A stretch of DNA of 64,000 bases, from NCBI RefSeq assembly GCF_001650715.1, contig NZ_LWQT01000041.1:25041-89040 (forward strand), given 5' to 3'. A program made the position numbers and the translations under genes. Under the pieces are notes generated by a model. That model searched no databases, was not told the DNA's origin, and worked only from the letters and a program-made list of their open reading frames with translations. Source of the stretch: Paramagnetospirillum marisnigri (GTDB taxonomy: Bacteria; Pseudomonadota; Alphaproteobacteria; Rhodospirillales; Magnetospirillaceae). Position 1 is the first letter of the stretch, and every line of letters starts with the position of its first letter. Below, in pieces: positions 16,469-24,158 of this stretch.

Positions 16469-17805
16469 GCCGCGCTCCTGTCGCCGGTCTGGGCGGTGAT
16501 GTCGGCGATGACGCTGGCCAGTCCCTCGGCGCGCAACCGGACCTCGGCGCAGTCTGGGGCGATGGCCACTTTCTCGACCAGAAGCTGGAGGATACGGGCC
16601 TGCTCGGCGGGGAACAGTTCGTCCCAGAGTGCCTCGAAGCGATCGAGGGCGGCATGCAGATCGGCCGGCGACATGGTTGGCGCCCTCCGTTCGGCCCGCG
16701 CCCGGATCTCGGGGGCGCGCAGCAATGCCCGGACCTGTCCGATGACGGCCGCCTCGATCTCACCGGCGGCGATGCTGCGCACTGGGCAGGACTCGTGGCC
16801 GGAATGGATCGCCTTCATGCAGGTATAGTACCGGTACAGCCGACCCTTCTTTCGGGTCGAAGTTGGCGTCATAGCCCGGCCACAATTGGCGCAGACGATC
16901 AGCCCCTTCAGCGGCGCCGGGGTCGATGACCGCACCGCATTGGCCCGCTTCCTGGGCGCATTGTCGGTCTTCACCGCCACCACCTTGTCCCAGGTGACGC
17001 GGTCGATGATGGCGGGATGCTCGCCGGCATGGGCTTCGCCCTTGTGGACGGCCTCACCGAGATAGACCCGGTTGTCGAGCAGCTTGTAGAGGAAGTTCTT
17101 GGTGATGGGCGCGCCGTCGCGGTGCTTGCCGTCTTGGGTGGTCCAGGACTTGGTATGGTGACCGGCGGCGTTGAGTTCCTTCACCAGCAGGGTGGCGGAG
17201 CCGACCTTGAGGAAGCGGTCGAAGATGTGGCGGACCAGATCGGCCTCGGGCTGGTTGACCACCAGCTTGCGGGCGACCACATCGTAGCCCAAGGGCGGGA
17301 CGCCGCCCATCCACATGCCCTTGCGCCGGGAGGCGGCGAATTTGTCGCGGATGCGCTCGCCGATCACTTCCCGCTCGAACTGGGCGAAGGACAGCAGGAT
17401 GTTGAGCGTGAGGCGCCCCATGCTGGTCGTCGTGTTGAACGATTGGGTCACCGACACGAAGGTGACGGCGTTGCGGTCGAACACCTCGACCAGCTTGGAG
17501 AAATCCATCAGCGAGCGCGACAGGCGGTCGATCTTGTAGACCACCACCACATCGATCAACCCGGCCTCGATGTCGGCCAGCAGGCGCTTCAGGGCGGGAC
17601 GCTCCAGGTTGCCGCCGGAGAAGCCGCCATCATCGTAATGGTCCGGCACCGGCACCCAGCCCTCGGCCCGCTGGCTGGTGATGTAGGCCTCGCAGGATTC
17701 TCGTTGGGCGTCGAGGCTGTTGAATTCCATCTCCAGGCCCTCTTCCGAGGACTTGCGGGTATAGATGGCGCAGCGAACCTTGCGGATCGGCTTGGGCGAG
17801 TTCAT
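16465..17805 (-). CDS. Large serine recombinase
   Basis: This 446-residue protein has an N-terminal resolvase domain: YTRKSSEE with the nucleophile Ser, then IDVVVVYKIDRLSRSL and FAQFEREVIGERIRDK. It is followed by a Recombinase domain (VPPLGYDV, then LVRHIFDRFLKVGSA) and a zinc-ribbon (CANCGRAM, later YYTCMK and SCPVR). The ATG at 17805 overlaps the DUF2924 stop (ATGA). The open frame upstream of it is only a shadow of that gene. Enzymes of this type integrate or excise elements without host factors. As the only complete recombinase next to the prophage, it is the best candidate for its integrase. Confidence 0.9.
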   Translation of the reverse strand: MNSPKPIRKVRCAIYTRKSSEEGLEMEFNSLDAQRESCEAYITSQRAEGWVPVPDHYDDGGFSGGNLERPALKRLLADIEAGLIDVVVVYKIDRLSRSLMDFSKLVEVFDRNAVTFVSVTQSFNTTTSMGRLTLNILLSFAQFEREVIGERIRDKFAASRRKGMWMGGVPPLGYDVVARKLVVNQPEADLVRHIFDRFLKVGSATLLVKELNAAGHHTKSWTTQDGKHRDGAPITKNFLYKLLDNRVYLGEAVHKGEAHAGEHPAIIDRVTWDKVVAVKTDNAPRKRANAVRSSTPAPLKGLIVCANCGRAMTPTSTRKKGRLYRYYTCMKAIHSGHESCPVRSIAAGEIEAAVIGQVRALLRAPEIRARAERRAPTMSPADLHAALDRFEALWDELFPAEQARILQLLVEKVAIAPDCAEVRLRAEGLASVIADITAQTGDRSAA

Positions 17806-18251
17806 CGGCTGGCCTCCAGCTTGCCATGCTTGCGCAGCCCGAAGAACAGCGGCCCATTCCAGCGGGTGCCGGTGATGGCGCGGGCCACCGCCGACAGGCT
17901 CTGGTAGCGGCGGCCCTGCCATTCGAAGCCGTCGGCCAGCGCCGTCACTTCCTGCATCACCCCCTGCCATTCCCGGATCAGCTTGGTGCCGACGATCGGG
18001 GCGGTCATGTCCTTGGGTTTCGGCTTCTTCTTGCCGTCCAACTCGTCGACCAGATCGTCGAGGCGGCGTTCGGCCTGGACCGACAGGCCGCCGAAGGCCA
18101 GTTCCTGAATCCGGTAGGCCAGTCGCTTGACCAGGAAGGTGCGGTTGTAGGGCGGCGGCTCGGTGCCGGTCAGCTCCCGCCACATCGCCTTCAACTTGGG
18201 CGTCGGCAGGGTCGGCAATTCAGCCACCTGGGAAAGGATCGCGGTTGTCAT
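17802..18251 (-). CDS. DUF2924 protein, recombinase partner
   Basis: This 149-residue protein matches the DUF2924 pattern: LKAMWRELTGTEPPPYNRTF and LVKRLAYRIQELAFGGLS near the N-terminus, then a basic linker and GFEWQGRRYQSLSAVARAIT with RWNGPLFFGLR at the end. The C-terminal part looks like a small DNA-binding module (RAMA-like). It is found immediately upstream of large serine recombinases in alphaproteobacterial mobile elements. It overlaps both neighbours by 4 nt. Confidence 0.85.
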   Translation of the reverse strand: MTTAILSQVAELPTLPTPKLKAMWRELTGTEPPPYNRTFLVKRLAYRIQELAFGGLSVQAERRLDDLVDELDGKKKPKPKDMTAPIVGTKLIREWQGVMQEVTALADGFEWQGRRYQSLSAVARAITGTRWNGPLFFGLRKHGKLEASR

Positions 18252-18451
18252 TTACGGGGTCTCCTGCAATTGCGGTCGGACCCATGGACGCTCTGGTGAC
18301 CAGTGAAGTCGACGGAACAGTCTCCGGCGTCGGCAGATAAACGAGTGGACTTCCGCGCCATCAGGCGCATGGCCCCGGTCACCAGGATCTCGGCGATTTC
18401 GTCGAGGCGCTCGGCGGCGGTCATATGGTCGGGATGGAGGGCGAGGGACAT
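18248..18451 (-). CDS. Small protein leading the serine-recombinase operon
   Basis: This 67-residue protein begins MSLALHPDHMTAAERLDEIA and contains MRLMARKSTRLSAD. Short proteins with this opening often head DUF2924/recombinase operons in alphaproteobacteria; no function is established that I know. The start at 18451 is chosen because the conserved part begins there. Its TGA overlaps the next ATG (ATGA). Confidence 0.7.
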   Translation of the reverse strand: MSLALHPDHMTAAERLDEIAEILVTGAMRLMARKSTRLSADAGDCSVDFTGHQSVHGSDRNCRRPRK

Positions 18452-18522
18452 GGGAGAAAACCTGATTGTGTTGCCTATGACTCCCTGTACCGGCGCATCC
18501 TCCATTCCGTCCCAAGAGGGGC

Positions 18523-19197
18523 CTATGCGACGCTCTGGCTGGCCAGCCCCAACGCCTTCCACAACTTGGACACCTTCTTCTTGACCGTACTCTCGTCGGG
18601 CACGGCGGCGCCCTTGTCATCGAACCAGCCGAGCAGGTTCAGAACCATTTCTTTCTGTGTGGACGGAGGGCCATCGTCGTGAAGACGGCGGCAGGTTTCG
18701 ATCCAGAAACTTTCCCAATCATATTTCGGGGGCGCACCTGGTCCGCCACGGCTGAGAGATGGGGCGGAGACATCCCTGGGCGCCGGTGCATTGTTCGCCT
18801 CGAAACGCTCGACCTCTTCCCGACGGATAAGGAGATCATCCGGAGCGACGACAAATTCGGGAAGGTCTTCTTGGCGGCGGATTTCGATGTAGCCGTCAGG
18901 CTCAACAGGCATCACGGAGTCGATGACCCGAGGCCCGTGCTTTATAATGCTCCAAGCGTCGTTGCGTTTAAGGTCGAAGATCCCAGTGAGGTACTGCCAT
19001 CCCTCCGGCAACCGCTGCCACTCATCGATATCGACTTTCTGCCATTCGCCAACTTCCGCCCGCACACCTGAAAGACCGATGGATAGGACGAGCTTTTGGT
19101 CAAGAGCCAGAGCGCCGATATGCGGCGGTTTTACGCCCCAGCGGTCGCACAGATCCGCCAGGGTCAAGAAAGAAATGTTGGGCATGGCCATGATCAT
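18523..19197 (-). CDS. Hypothetical protein in repressor operon
   Basis: This protein is about 224 residues. The N-terminus (LTLADLCDRWGVKPPHIGAL) looks like a short winged-helix or MerR-like segment. The C-terminus has a helical region with PPSTQKEMVLNLLGWFD and VPDESTVKKKVSKLWKALG that resembles an HTH used in some phage regulators. The start at 19197 overlaps the XRE stop (TGATG), suggesting coupling; GGAGG also fits the in-frame ATG at 19191. It is the third gene of an ImmA-XRE operon. A regulatory role is likely but inferred. Confidence 0.65.
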   Translation of the reverse strand: MIMAMPNISFLTLADLCDRWGVKPPHIGALALDQKLVLSIGLSGVRAEVGEWQKVDIDEWQRLPEGWQYLTGIFDLKRNDAWSIIKHGPRVIDSVMPVEPDGYIEIRRQEDLPEFVVAPDDLLIRREEVERFEANNAPAPRDVSAPSLSRGGPGAPPKYDWESFWIETCRRLHDDGPPSTQKEMVLNLLGWFDDKGAAVPDESTVKKKVSKLWKALGLASQSVA

Positions 19198-19478
19198 CAG
19201 CCTCCCTCGACGGCGCGCAGGCGGCGGTAGGCGCGCACCACCTTGGCGACATCGCGCTGCATGTCAGGCGGGAATCGCTCGGCGGCGACAAACAGGTCGT
19301 CGAGACGAACCCCCAGCACGGCGGCGGCCTTCTCGATCAAATCGTCGCGGGGCGGCTTCTCGCATTCCCGTTCAATGCGCGACCAATAGGCGGGGGAAAC
19401 CCCGAGGCGGCTGGCGAAATCATTGAGGCCAATGCCCAATTCGTTGCGGCGGACGCGGATATAGGATCCGAACGGCAT
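19197..19478 (-). CDS. XRE-family helix-turn-helix regulator
   Basis: This 93-residue protein starts MPFGSYIRVRRNELGIGLND. The HTH_3 fold is clear (FASRLGVSPAYWSRIERECE), followed by VLGVRLDDLF. The ATG at 19478 is chosen over 19481 because of Shine-Dalgarno spacing and because it overlaps the upstream TGA (TGATG). It is the likely lysogeny repressor. The upstream ImmA-like peptidase would cleave it, as in ImmR/ImmA systems. Confidence 0.85.
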   Translation of the reverse strand: MPFGSYIRVRRNELGIGLNDFASRLGVSPAYWSRIERECEKPPRDDLIEKAAAVLGVRLDDLFVAAERFPPDMQRDVAKVVRAYRRLRAVEGG

Positions 19479-20236
19479 CATGCCCTCCCTTGGCCGGTGA
19501 CGAGACGGTACTTGCGCAAGCGGACCCAGATGAAGGATGGGGACACCCCGAAAATTCCAGCGAGATCGTCGAGCAGCGCATCCTGCTCGGCCATGCCCCA
19601 CCGCCGGCCATCAATCACCGGGTAGCCAGGTTTGCCGGCATGGTCGGAGCCGTTGACCAGGGTGACGCCGAATTCACCAGCGCGCATCACCATGGTGCGA
19701 TGAAGCAAGTCTGGCGGCGCCAGCAATCCACCCATGAACTCGTTGGCCCGATACTCCGACCAATATTCCTCGTTCTTCGGGCCAGCGGCGTCGAAATGCG
19801 CCTCGTCGGGGGTGACGTGGCGGGATTTGCTCCGGCAGGCGATGACCGAGGCCGGGCCATCGAATATGGCGTGTCCTAATTCATGGGCGGCGGTGCTGGC
19901 GGCGAGATCGGACCGATCCCCGATCACGGCGGGATTGAGGCTGAGATAGATGTTTTGGGGGCTGTCGGAATCGTATTCGCAGGCCCCGGCCACAGGCCGC
20001 CCCAGTTCATCGTGAACCTCGTTCCCGCAGTCCCAGACCGGCTCGAAGCGAATACCGTTGATCACCAGCAATTCCACCCGGCGGATCAGGGTGTCGGCCG
20101 GAAGCGGCTTTGGCCACAGGCCGCCGCAAATCTGACGGCGGACATCGCGGGCGATCGACCAGATGGCGCTGGCGGCCAGGGGGCGCGCCTCGCCGGTGGG
20201 CGAGACGCTGGGGAAGGTTGCGGTCACGACGGCCAT
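19478..20236 (-). CDS. ImmA/IrrE family metallopeptidase
   Basis: This 252-residue protein has the zinc motif HELGH in AASTAAHELGHAIFDGPASV, with DEAHFD and EYRANEFMGGLLAP downstream as in ImmA/IrrE peptidases. Family members cleave XRE repressors to trigger excision or stress responses. The gene is first in a leftward operon with the XRE repressor directly after it. AAGGAG precedes the ATG by 6 bp. Confidence 0.88.
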   Translation of the reverse strand: MAVVTATFPSVSPTGEARPLAASAIWSIARDVRRQICGGLWPKPLPADTLIRRVELLVINGIRFEPVWDCGNEVHDELGRPVAGACEYDSDSPQNIYLSLNPAVIGDRSDLAASTAAHELGHAIFDGPASVIACRSKSRHVTPDEAHFDAAGPKNEEYWSEYRANEFMGGLLAPPDLLHRTMVMRAGEFGVTLVNGSDHAGKPGYPVIDGRRWGMAEQDALLDDLAGIFGVSPSFIWVRLRKYRLVTGQGRA

Positions 20237-20279
20237 CGCTGGCTCCTTGGCTGCAAACCGTGACCTAATCAGTCAACGG

Positions 20280-20298
20280 TATTGTTCGCATATTGTTC
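20280..20298. promoter_or_regulatory. Tandem TATTGTTC operator candidate
   Basis: TATTGTTC occurs at 20280-20287 and again at 20291-20298, an 11-bp period (about one helical turn). It lies 44 bp upstream of immA, between the leftward and rightward early genes. It is a plausible repressor operator. Confidence 0.4.
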
Positions 20299-20408
20299 CT
20301 TAAGGCTGGCTTTGTCGAGTCATTCCGGTGGGGCGGAACTGTTGACGAGCGATCGCCGCCGTGGCCGTCAAAATAGGCCTGAAACGCCTTGTTTTCTGAG
20401 GCATTTGT

Positions 20409-20457
20409 GAGGGGCGGAAAGGGGGTTTATTCCCCTTTATTCCCCTTTCCGCCTCTC
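20409..20457. promoter_or_regulatory. Long inverted repeat before rightward early operon
   Basis: GGCGGAAAGGGG (20413-20424) pairs perfectly with CCCCTTTCCGCC (20442-20453). The stem extends outward with one G-T pair. The loop holds a tandem TTTATTCCCC. It could be an attenuator, an operator or an early terminator. Confidence 0.4.
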
Positions 20458-20521
20458 CACCCCTTCGATTGTCGTGCTTCTGTGGCATCCGAAATGAACG
20501 CCACCCAGAACGAGATCAATC

Positions 20522-21091
20522 ATGGGAATGCAACAGCAAATCAGCGACAAGGACATCACCGGCATTGGCTTGGCCACCGCGGATCGGTGTGCCCGCCGGA
20601 TCGGCCGCACTCTGCGTCTGCCGGCGGCTGATATCGGCGATGTCCGCCAGGATCTGCTGCTGGAACTGGTGCGCCGAGCCCCCCGATTCGACGGTCAGGC
20701 CGGCTGGCCGACCTTCGCCAGGCTGGTCATCCGCCACGCCGGGCAGGACGTGGCCGACCGCCTCATCCGTGATCGCCGCCGACATGGTGGATCAATCGAC
20801 GATACCGAGCAGACCAGCGAAGACGACGGCCTTGCCGCCTGGTGGGCAGGCGGCGTCACCGGAGCGGGCGCCATCCACCTGCGTCTCGACCTGCAACGGT
20901 TCTTGGACGGCCTGCCCCATCGGTTGCAGCACCTCTGTCGCCTTCTGACCGAAGAGGACCGCGCCACGGCCCTGGTCGAGTCCGGTTTCTCGCGCAGCGA
21001 GTTCTTTCGCCAGATCCATGAGCTTCGCATGCGCCTTCGCGCCCATGGCCTCACCCCCTTGGGACGATCCGGCCAGTGCGTCGGTACATAG
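20522..21091 (+). CDS. Phage sigma-70-like protein
   Basis: This 189-residue protein is the first rightward early gene. The middle reads ADIGDVRQDLLLELVRRAPR and FDGQAGWPTFARLVIRHAG, then DVADRLIRDRRR. This is a sigma region 2-like pattern (DxxQDxxLxLL...FD...TFA..I). The C-terminus (CRLLTEEDRATALVESGFSR, then FRQIHELRMRL) fits region 4. It may redirect host RNA polymerase to phage promoters or act as a DNA-binding regulator. Similarity is by pattern only. Confidence 0.55.
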   Translation: MGMQQQISDKDITGIGLATADRCARRIGRTLRLPAADIGDVRQDLLLELVRRAPRFDGQAGWPTFARLVIRHAGQDVADRLIRDRRRHGGSIDDTEQTSEDDGLAAWWAGGVTGAGAIHLRLDLQRFLDGLPHRLQHLCRLLTEEDRATALVESGFSRSEFFRQIHELRMRLRAHGLTPLGRSGQCVGT

Positions 21092-21120
21092 CCAATAACC
21101 CGAAAAACAGGACGACGACG

Positions 21121-21453
21121 ATGACCGCAATTTCCCCCCACCCTGATTTCCCTGCCCGTTCCCTGCCGGTGGACGAGAACGGTATCTGCGACTGGCTGGC
21201 CGACGCCACTCCGGGGGCCACCCTGATCTATTACCGCGGCCATCTCGGCCATGACCGGATGCCCAGCACCAAGGTGCTGCCGGAAGTGCTGCGCCGCCAG
21301 GTTGTCGATGTTGCCACCCGCATTCAGCAGGCGGCCGAGGCCGAGCGCGTCTTCCTGCTCCAGCGCCGCAATGGCGATGACGATTTCAGCTATCTGGCCA
21401 TCAAGGCGGCCGGGCACCCGCGTTCCTCGATCACCAGAGGTGGTCGGCGGTGA
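21121..21453 (+). CDS. Hypothetical phage protein
   Basis: This 110-residue protein starts MTAISPHPDFPARSLPVDEN and includes ATLIYYRGHLGHDR and RVFLLQRRNGDDDFSYLAIK. I recall similar proteins near the sigma-like gene in alphaproteobacterial phages, without known function. An AGGA lies about 8 bp before the ATG. Confidence 0.6.
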   Translation: MTAISPHPDFPARSLPVDENGICDWLADATPGATLIYYRGHLGHDRMPSTKVLPEVLRRQVVDVATRIQQAAEAERVFLLQRRNGDDDFSYLAIKAAGHPRSSITRGGRR

Positions 21454-21487
21454 GTTTGTTCTTTCAACCATCCAAGGAGATCCAATA

Positions 21488-22243
21488 ATGGCGATATCCC
21501 TCGCATCGCTGAAGCGCAGTTCCGCGCTGTCATCGCCCCGTATCCTGGTTCATGGCGTGGCCGGGGTGGGCAAGAGCACCTTCGCTTCGGCGGCCCCCAA
21601 TCCGGTGTTCATCCTCACCGAGGATGGCCTGGGCACTCTCGACATCCCCCATTTCCCGCTGGCCCGCAGCTTCGACGAGGTGATGGAGGCGCTGGCCGCC
21701 CTCTATTCCGAGGACAACGACTTCCGCACCGTGGTGATCGACAGCGTCGACTGGCTGGAGCCGCTGATCTGGGCGCGGGCATGCAAGGACAATGGCTGGA
21801 AATCCATCGAGGACCCCGGCTACGGCAAGGGCTACGTCGCCGCGCTGGACCTGTGGCGTCAGTATATCGACGGTCTCAACGCGCTCCGCGATGAGAAGGG
21901 CCTGACGATCATCCAGATCGCCCATACCGAGATCAAGCGCTTCGACAGCCCCGAGCACGATCCCTACGACCGCTACATCATCAAGCTGCATGCCCGAGCC
22001 GCGGCCCTGCTGCAGGAGCATTCCGACGCGGTGCTGTTCGCCAATTACCGGATCAGCACGGTCAAGAGCGATGTCGGCTTCAACAAGAAGGTGACCCGCG
22101 CTCTCGGCTCCGGCGAGCGGGTGCTCTACTCCGCCGAACGTCCCGCCTTCCTCGCCAAAAACCGCTACGGCCTGCCCGATGTGCTGCCGCTGTCGTGGGA
22201 CGCCTTCGCGTCCGCGATGCCCCAATTCCAAGCTCAATCCTAA
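21488..22243 (+). CDS. Phage AAA ATPase, Sak4-like recombination protein
   Basis: This 251-residue protein contains Walker A GVAGVGKST at about residues 22-30 and a Walker B-like VVIDSVDWLEPL. The YGKGYVAALDLWRQYIDGLN and IIQIAHTEIKRF stretches match the RecA-fold ATPases of the Sak4/AAA_24 group. Such proteins load single-strand annealing or recombination. The next gene encodes DUF669, a frequent partner. AAGGAG precedes the ATG. Confidence 0.8.
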   Translation: MAISLASLKRSSALSSPRILVHGVAGVGKSTFASAAPNPVFILTEDGLGTLDIPHFPLARSFDEVMEALAALYSEDNDFRTVVIDSVDWLEPLIWARACKDNGWKSIEDPGYGKGYVAALDLWRQYIDGLNALRDEKGLTIIQIAHTEIKRFDSPEHDPYDRYIIKLHARAAALLQEHSDAVLFANYRISTVKSDVGFNKKVTRALGSGERVLYSAERPAFLAKNRYGLPDVLPLSWDAFASAMPQFQAQS

Positions 22244-22259
22244 CCGACAAGGAACCATC

Positions 22260-22769
22260 ATGGCCAATCTCGGAAATTTCGACGCCACCACCGTCGATCC
22301 CGCCAAATCCGCCGACGTGCTGCCTCCCGGCAAATACGTGGTGCAGATCGTCGCCAGCGAAATGCGGGTCACCAAGGACGGCATGGGCCAGTACCTGTGG
22401 CTGGAACTCGACGTGCTGGAAGGCGATTCCCTGGGGCGCAAGCTGTTCGACCGCCTCAATCTGGTCAACAACAACCCCAGCACGGTGGAAATGGCCCAGC
22501 GCACCCTGTCGGCCATCTGCCATGCCACGGGTCGGATGCAGGTCCAGGACAGCGAAGAACTCCACCTGATCCCCATGCTGGCCGATGTGCGGGTGCAGCC
22601 GCCGAAGAACGGCTACGGCGAATCCAACACCATTCGCTATCAGCCGCTCGACCAAGCCGCCGCTCCGGCGCCGGCCACCCGTCCCGCTACGGTCACCCCG
22701 TCGGCCAAACCTGCGACGCAATCCGCCCAACCCCGCCCGGCCACCGCGCCGTGGCGCCGGAGCGCGTGA
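22260..22769 (+). CDS. DUF669 protein, ssDNA-binding partner
   Basis: This 169-residue protein begins MANLGNFDATTVDPAKSADV, with LPPGKYVVQIVASE and QYLWLELDVLEGDSLGRKLF as in DUF669. The N-terminal 130 residues should form an OB-like fold. The Ala/Pro-rich tail (about 135-169) looks like the disordered tail of SSB proteins. It probably coats ssDNA for the Sak4-like ATPase encoded upstream. Confidence 0.75.
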   Translation: MANLGNFDATTVDPAKSADVLPPGKYVVQIVASEMRVTKDGMGQYLWLELDVLEGDSLGRKLFDRLNLVNNNPSTVEMAQRTLSAICHATGRMQVQDSEELHLIPMLADVRVQPPKNGYGESNTIRYQPLDQAAAPAPATRPATVTPSAKPATQSAQPRPATAPWRRSA

Positions 22770-22854
22770 GCATCAACAGGAACGATGCCGCCGTCGTCAG
22801 GTCGCCAAACATGAGCGGCGGCGGCATCTCCACCCAGGACATTGGAGAACATCC

Positions 22855-23232
22855 ATGGATGACAGGATCATAGAGGCGGAGGCACCCCCGAGCAATCCGC
22901 CCACCACCAGGGAAGAGTGCCGGCAGCGTCTGGCCCAACTTCAGAACGACATCACCGCGATTCGCACTGAGATCGCTGCCGCCGACATGGACCGCCAAGC
23001 CGGTCGTCGGCGAATGGACGCCCGCTGGTACCACCGCGCCCGCACCGCGTTGCGCCACCGCCAGCGCGAGGTGGCCGAGGTCGCCGCCCTGATGGCTCGC
23101 CTGCCGGGCCGCAAGGATGCCTTGAAGGACCTGCTGATCGAGGTGGTGCGGGCCGATTACGACGAGACCGGCTGGCACAGGGTGATGGACGAGGCCCACC
23201 GGCGTCTCGATGCGCGGGGAGCCGCAATATGA
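22855..23232 (+). CDS. Coiled-coil hypothetical protein
   Basis: This 125-residue protein begins MDDRIIEAEAPPSNPPTTRE, followed by an almost wholly helical, Arg-rich region (RQRLAQLQNDITAIRTEIAA). GGAGA precedes the ATG at 22855, and an apparent upstream extension overlaps DUF669. The stop overlaps the next gene's ATG by 4 nt. It may bind DNA or scaffold the recombination proteins, but nothing specific can be said. Confidence 0.6.
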   Translation: MDDRIIEAEAPPSNPPTTREECRQRLAQLQNDITAIRTEIAAADMDRQAGRRRMDARWYHRARTALRHRQREVAEVAALMARLPGRKDALKDLLIEVVRADYDETGWHRVMDEAHRRLDARGAAI

Positions 23233-24158
23233 CCGCGCTGCCGCCCCCTCCCAGCCCCACCATCGAAGCGATCTACGCCGCCTATGAGGCCAGTGCCGAG
23301 GACGGCTTTCGCCTTCATCTCGGCGCATCGCTGATCGGCAAGGAGTGCCTGCGCGCCCTGTGGTGCGACTTTCGCTGGACCACGCGGGCTGGCTTTCCCG
23401 GCCGGGTGCTGCGGCTGTTCGAGACCGGGCAGTTGGAGGAGGCCCGCATCGTGCGCGACCTGCGCCGCACCGGCGCCACCGTGCTGGAGGTCGATCCCGA
23501 ATCCGGGCGTCAATGGCGGGTCGAAGCCCATGGCGGGCATTTCGGCGGCTCGCTCGACGGCGTGGCCCTGGGCCTGCTGGAGGCGCCCAAGACCTGGCAT
23601 GTGCTGGAATTCAAGACCCACTCGGCCAAGTCCTTCGCCGATCTGAAGCGCCAAGGCGTGCGGGGGTCCAAGCCGCGCCACTTCGCCCAGATGCAGGTCT
23701 ATCTCCACCTCACCGGCATGACGCGGGCCATGTATGTGGCGGTGTGCAAGGATACCGACGAGATTTACGTCGAGCGCATCCCGGCCGACAGGGCCGTGGG
23801 CGGAACCCTGGTGGCCATTGCCGGTCGCGTCATCAATGCCGCCCGTCCGCCGGAACGGCTGTCCGCCGATCCGGCATGGTGGCAATGTCGGTGGTGCGAA
23901 CACCATCCCCTCTGCCATGAGGCGGGCGCCGCCGAGCGCAATTGCCGCACCTGCCTGCATTCGACTCCGGTGGAGGGTGGTTGGCACTGCGCCCGCCACG
24001 ACCGTGGCCTCTCCTCCGCCGACCAGCGGCGAGGCTGCGAGCTTCATCTCTACATTCCCGATCTGGTGCCGGGCGAGCCCATGGATGCCGGAGACGATCA
24101 TGTGGTCTACCGCATGAAGACCGGCGCCACCTGGATCGACGGGAGGGCGCCATGCTGA
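23229..24158 (+). CDS. PD-(D/E)XK nuclease, RecB/Cas4-like
   Basis: This 309-residue protein carries the PD-(D/E)XK core: LIGKECLRALW, GGSLDGVALGLL (Asp), HVLEFKTHSAKSF (E-x-K) and FAQMQVYLHLTG (Gln motif). A Cys-rich C-terminal half (CRWCEHHPLCHE, NCRTCLH) resembles the metal- or Fe-S-binding clusters of Cas4/AddB-type nucleases. It probably acts as a phage exonuclease that makes ssDNA for the Sak4/DUF669 pair. The ATG overlaps the previous stop. Confidence 0.8.
   Translation: MTALPPPPSPTIEAIYAAYEASAEDGFRLHLGASLIGKECLRALWCDFRWTTRAGFPGRVLRLFETGQLEEARIVRDLRRTGATVLEVDPESGRQWRVEAHGGHFGGSLDGVALGLLEAPKTWHVLEFKTHSAKSFADLKRQGVRGSKPRHFAQMQVYLHLTGMTRAMYVAVCKDTDEIYVERIPADRAVGGTLVAIAGRVINAARPPERLSADPAWWQCRWCEHHPLCHEAGAAERNCRTCLHSTPVEGGWHCARHDRGLSSADQRRGCELHLYIPDLVPGEPMDAGDDHVVYRMKTGATWIDGRAPC

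Noticed and set aside
16465..18183. Longer start for the serine recombinase
   Set aside because: The extra 126 residues are a frame-shifted reading of DUF2924. Resolvase similarity starts at the ATG at 17805 with an ATGA overlap.
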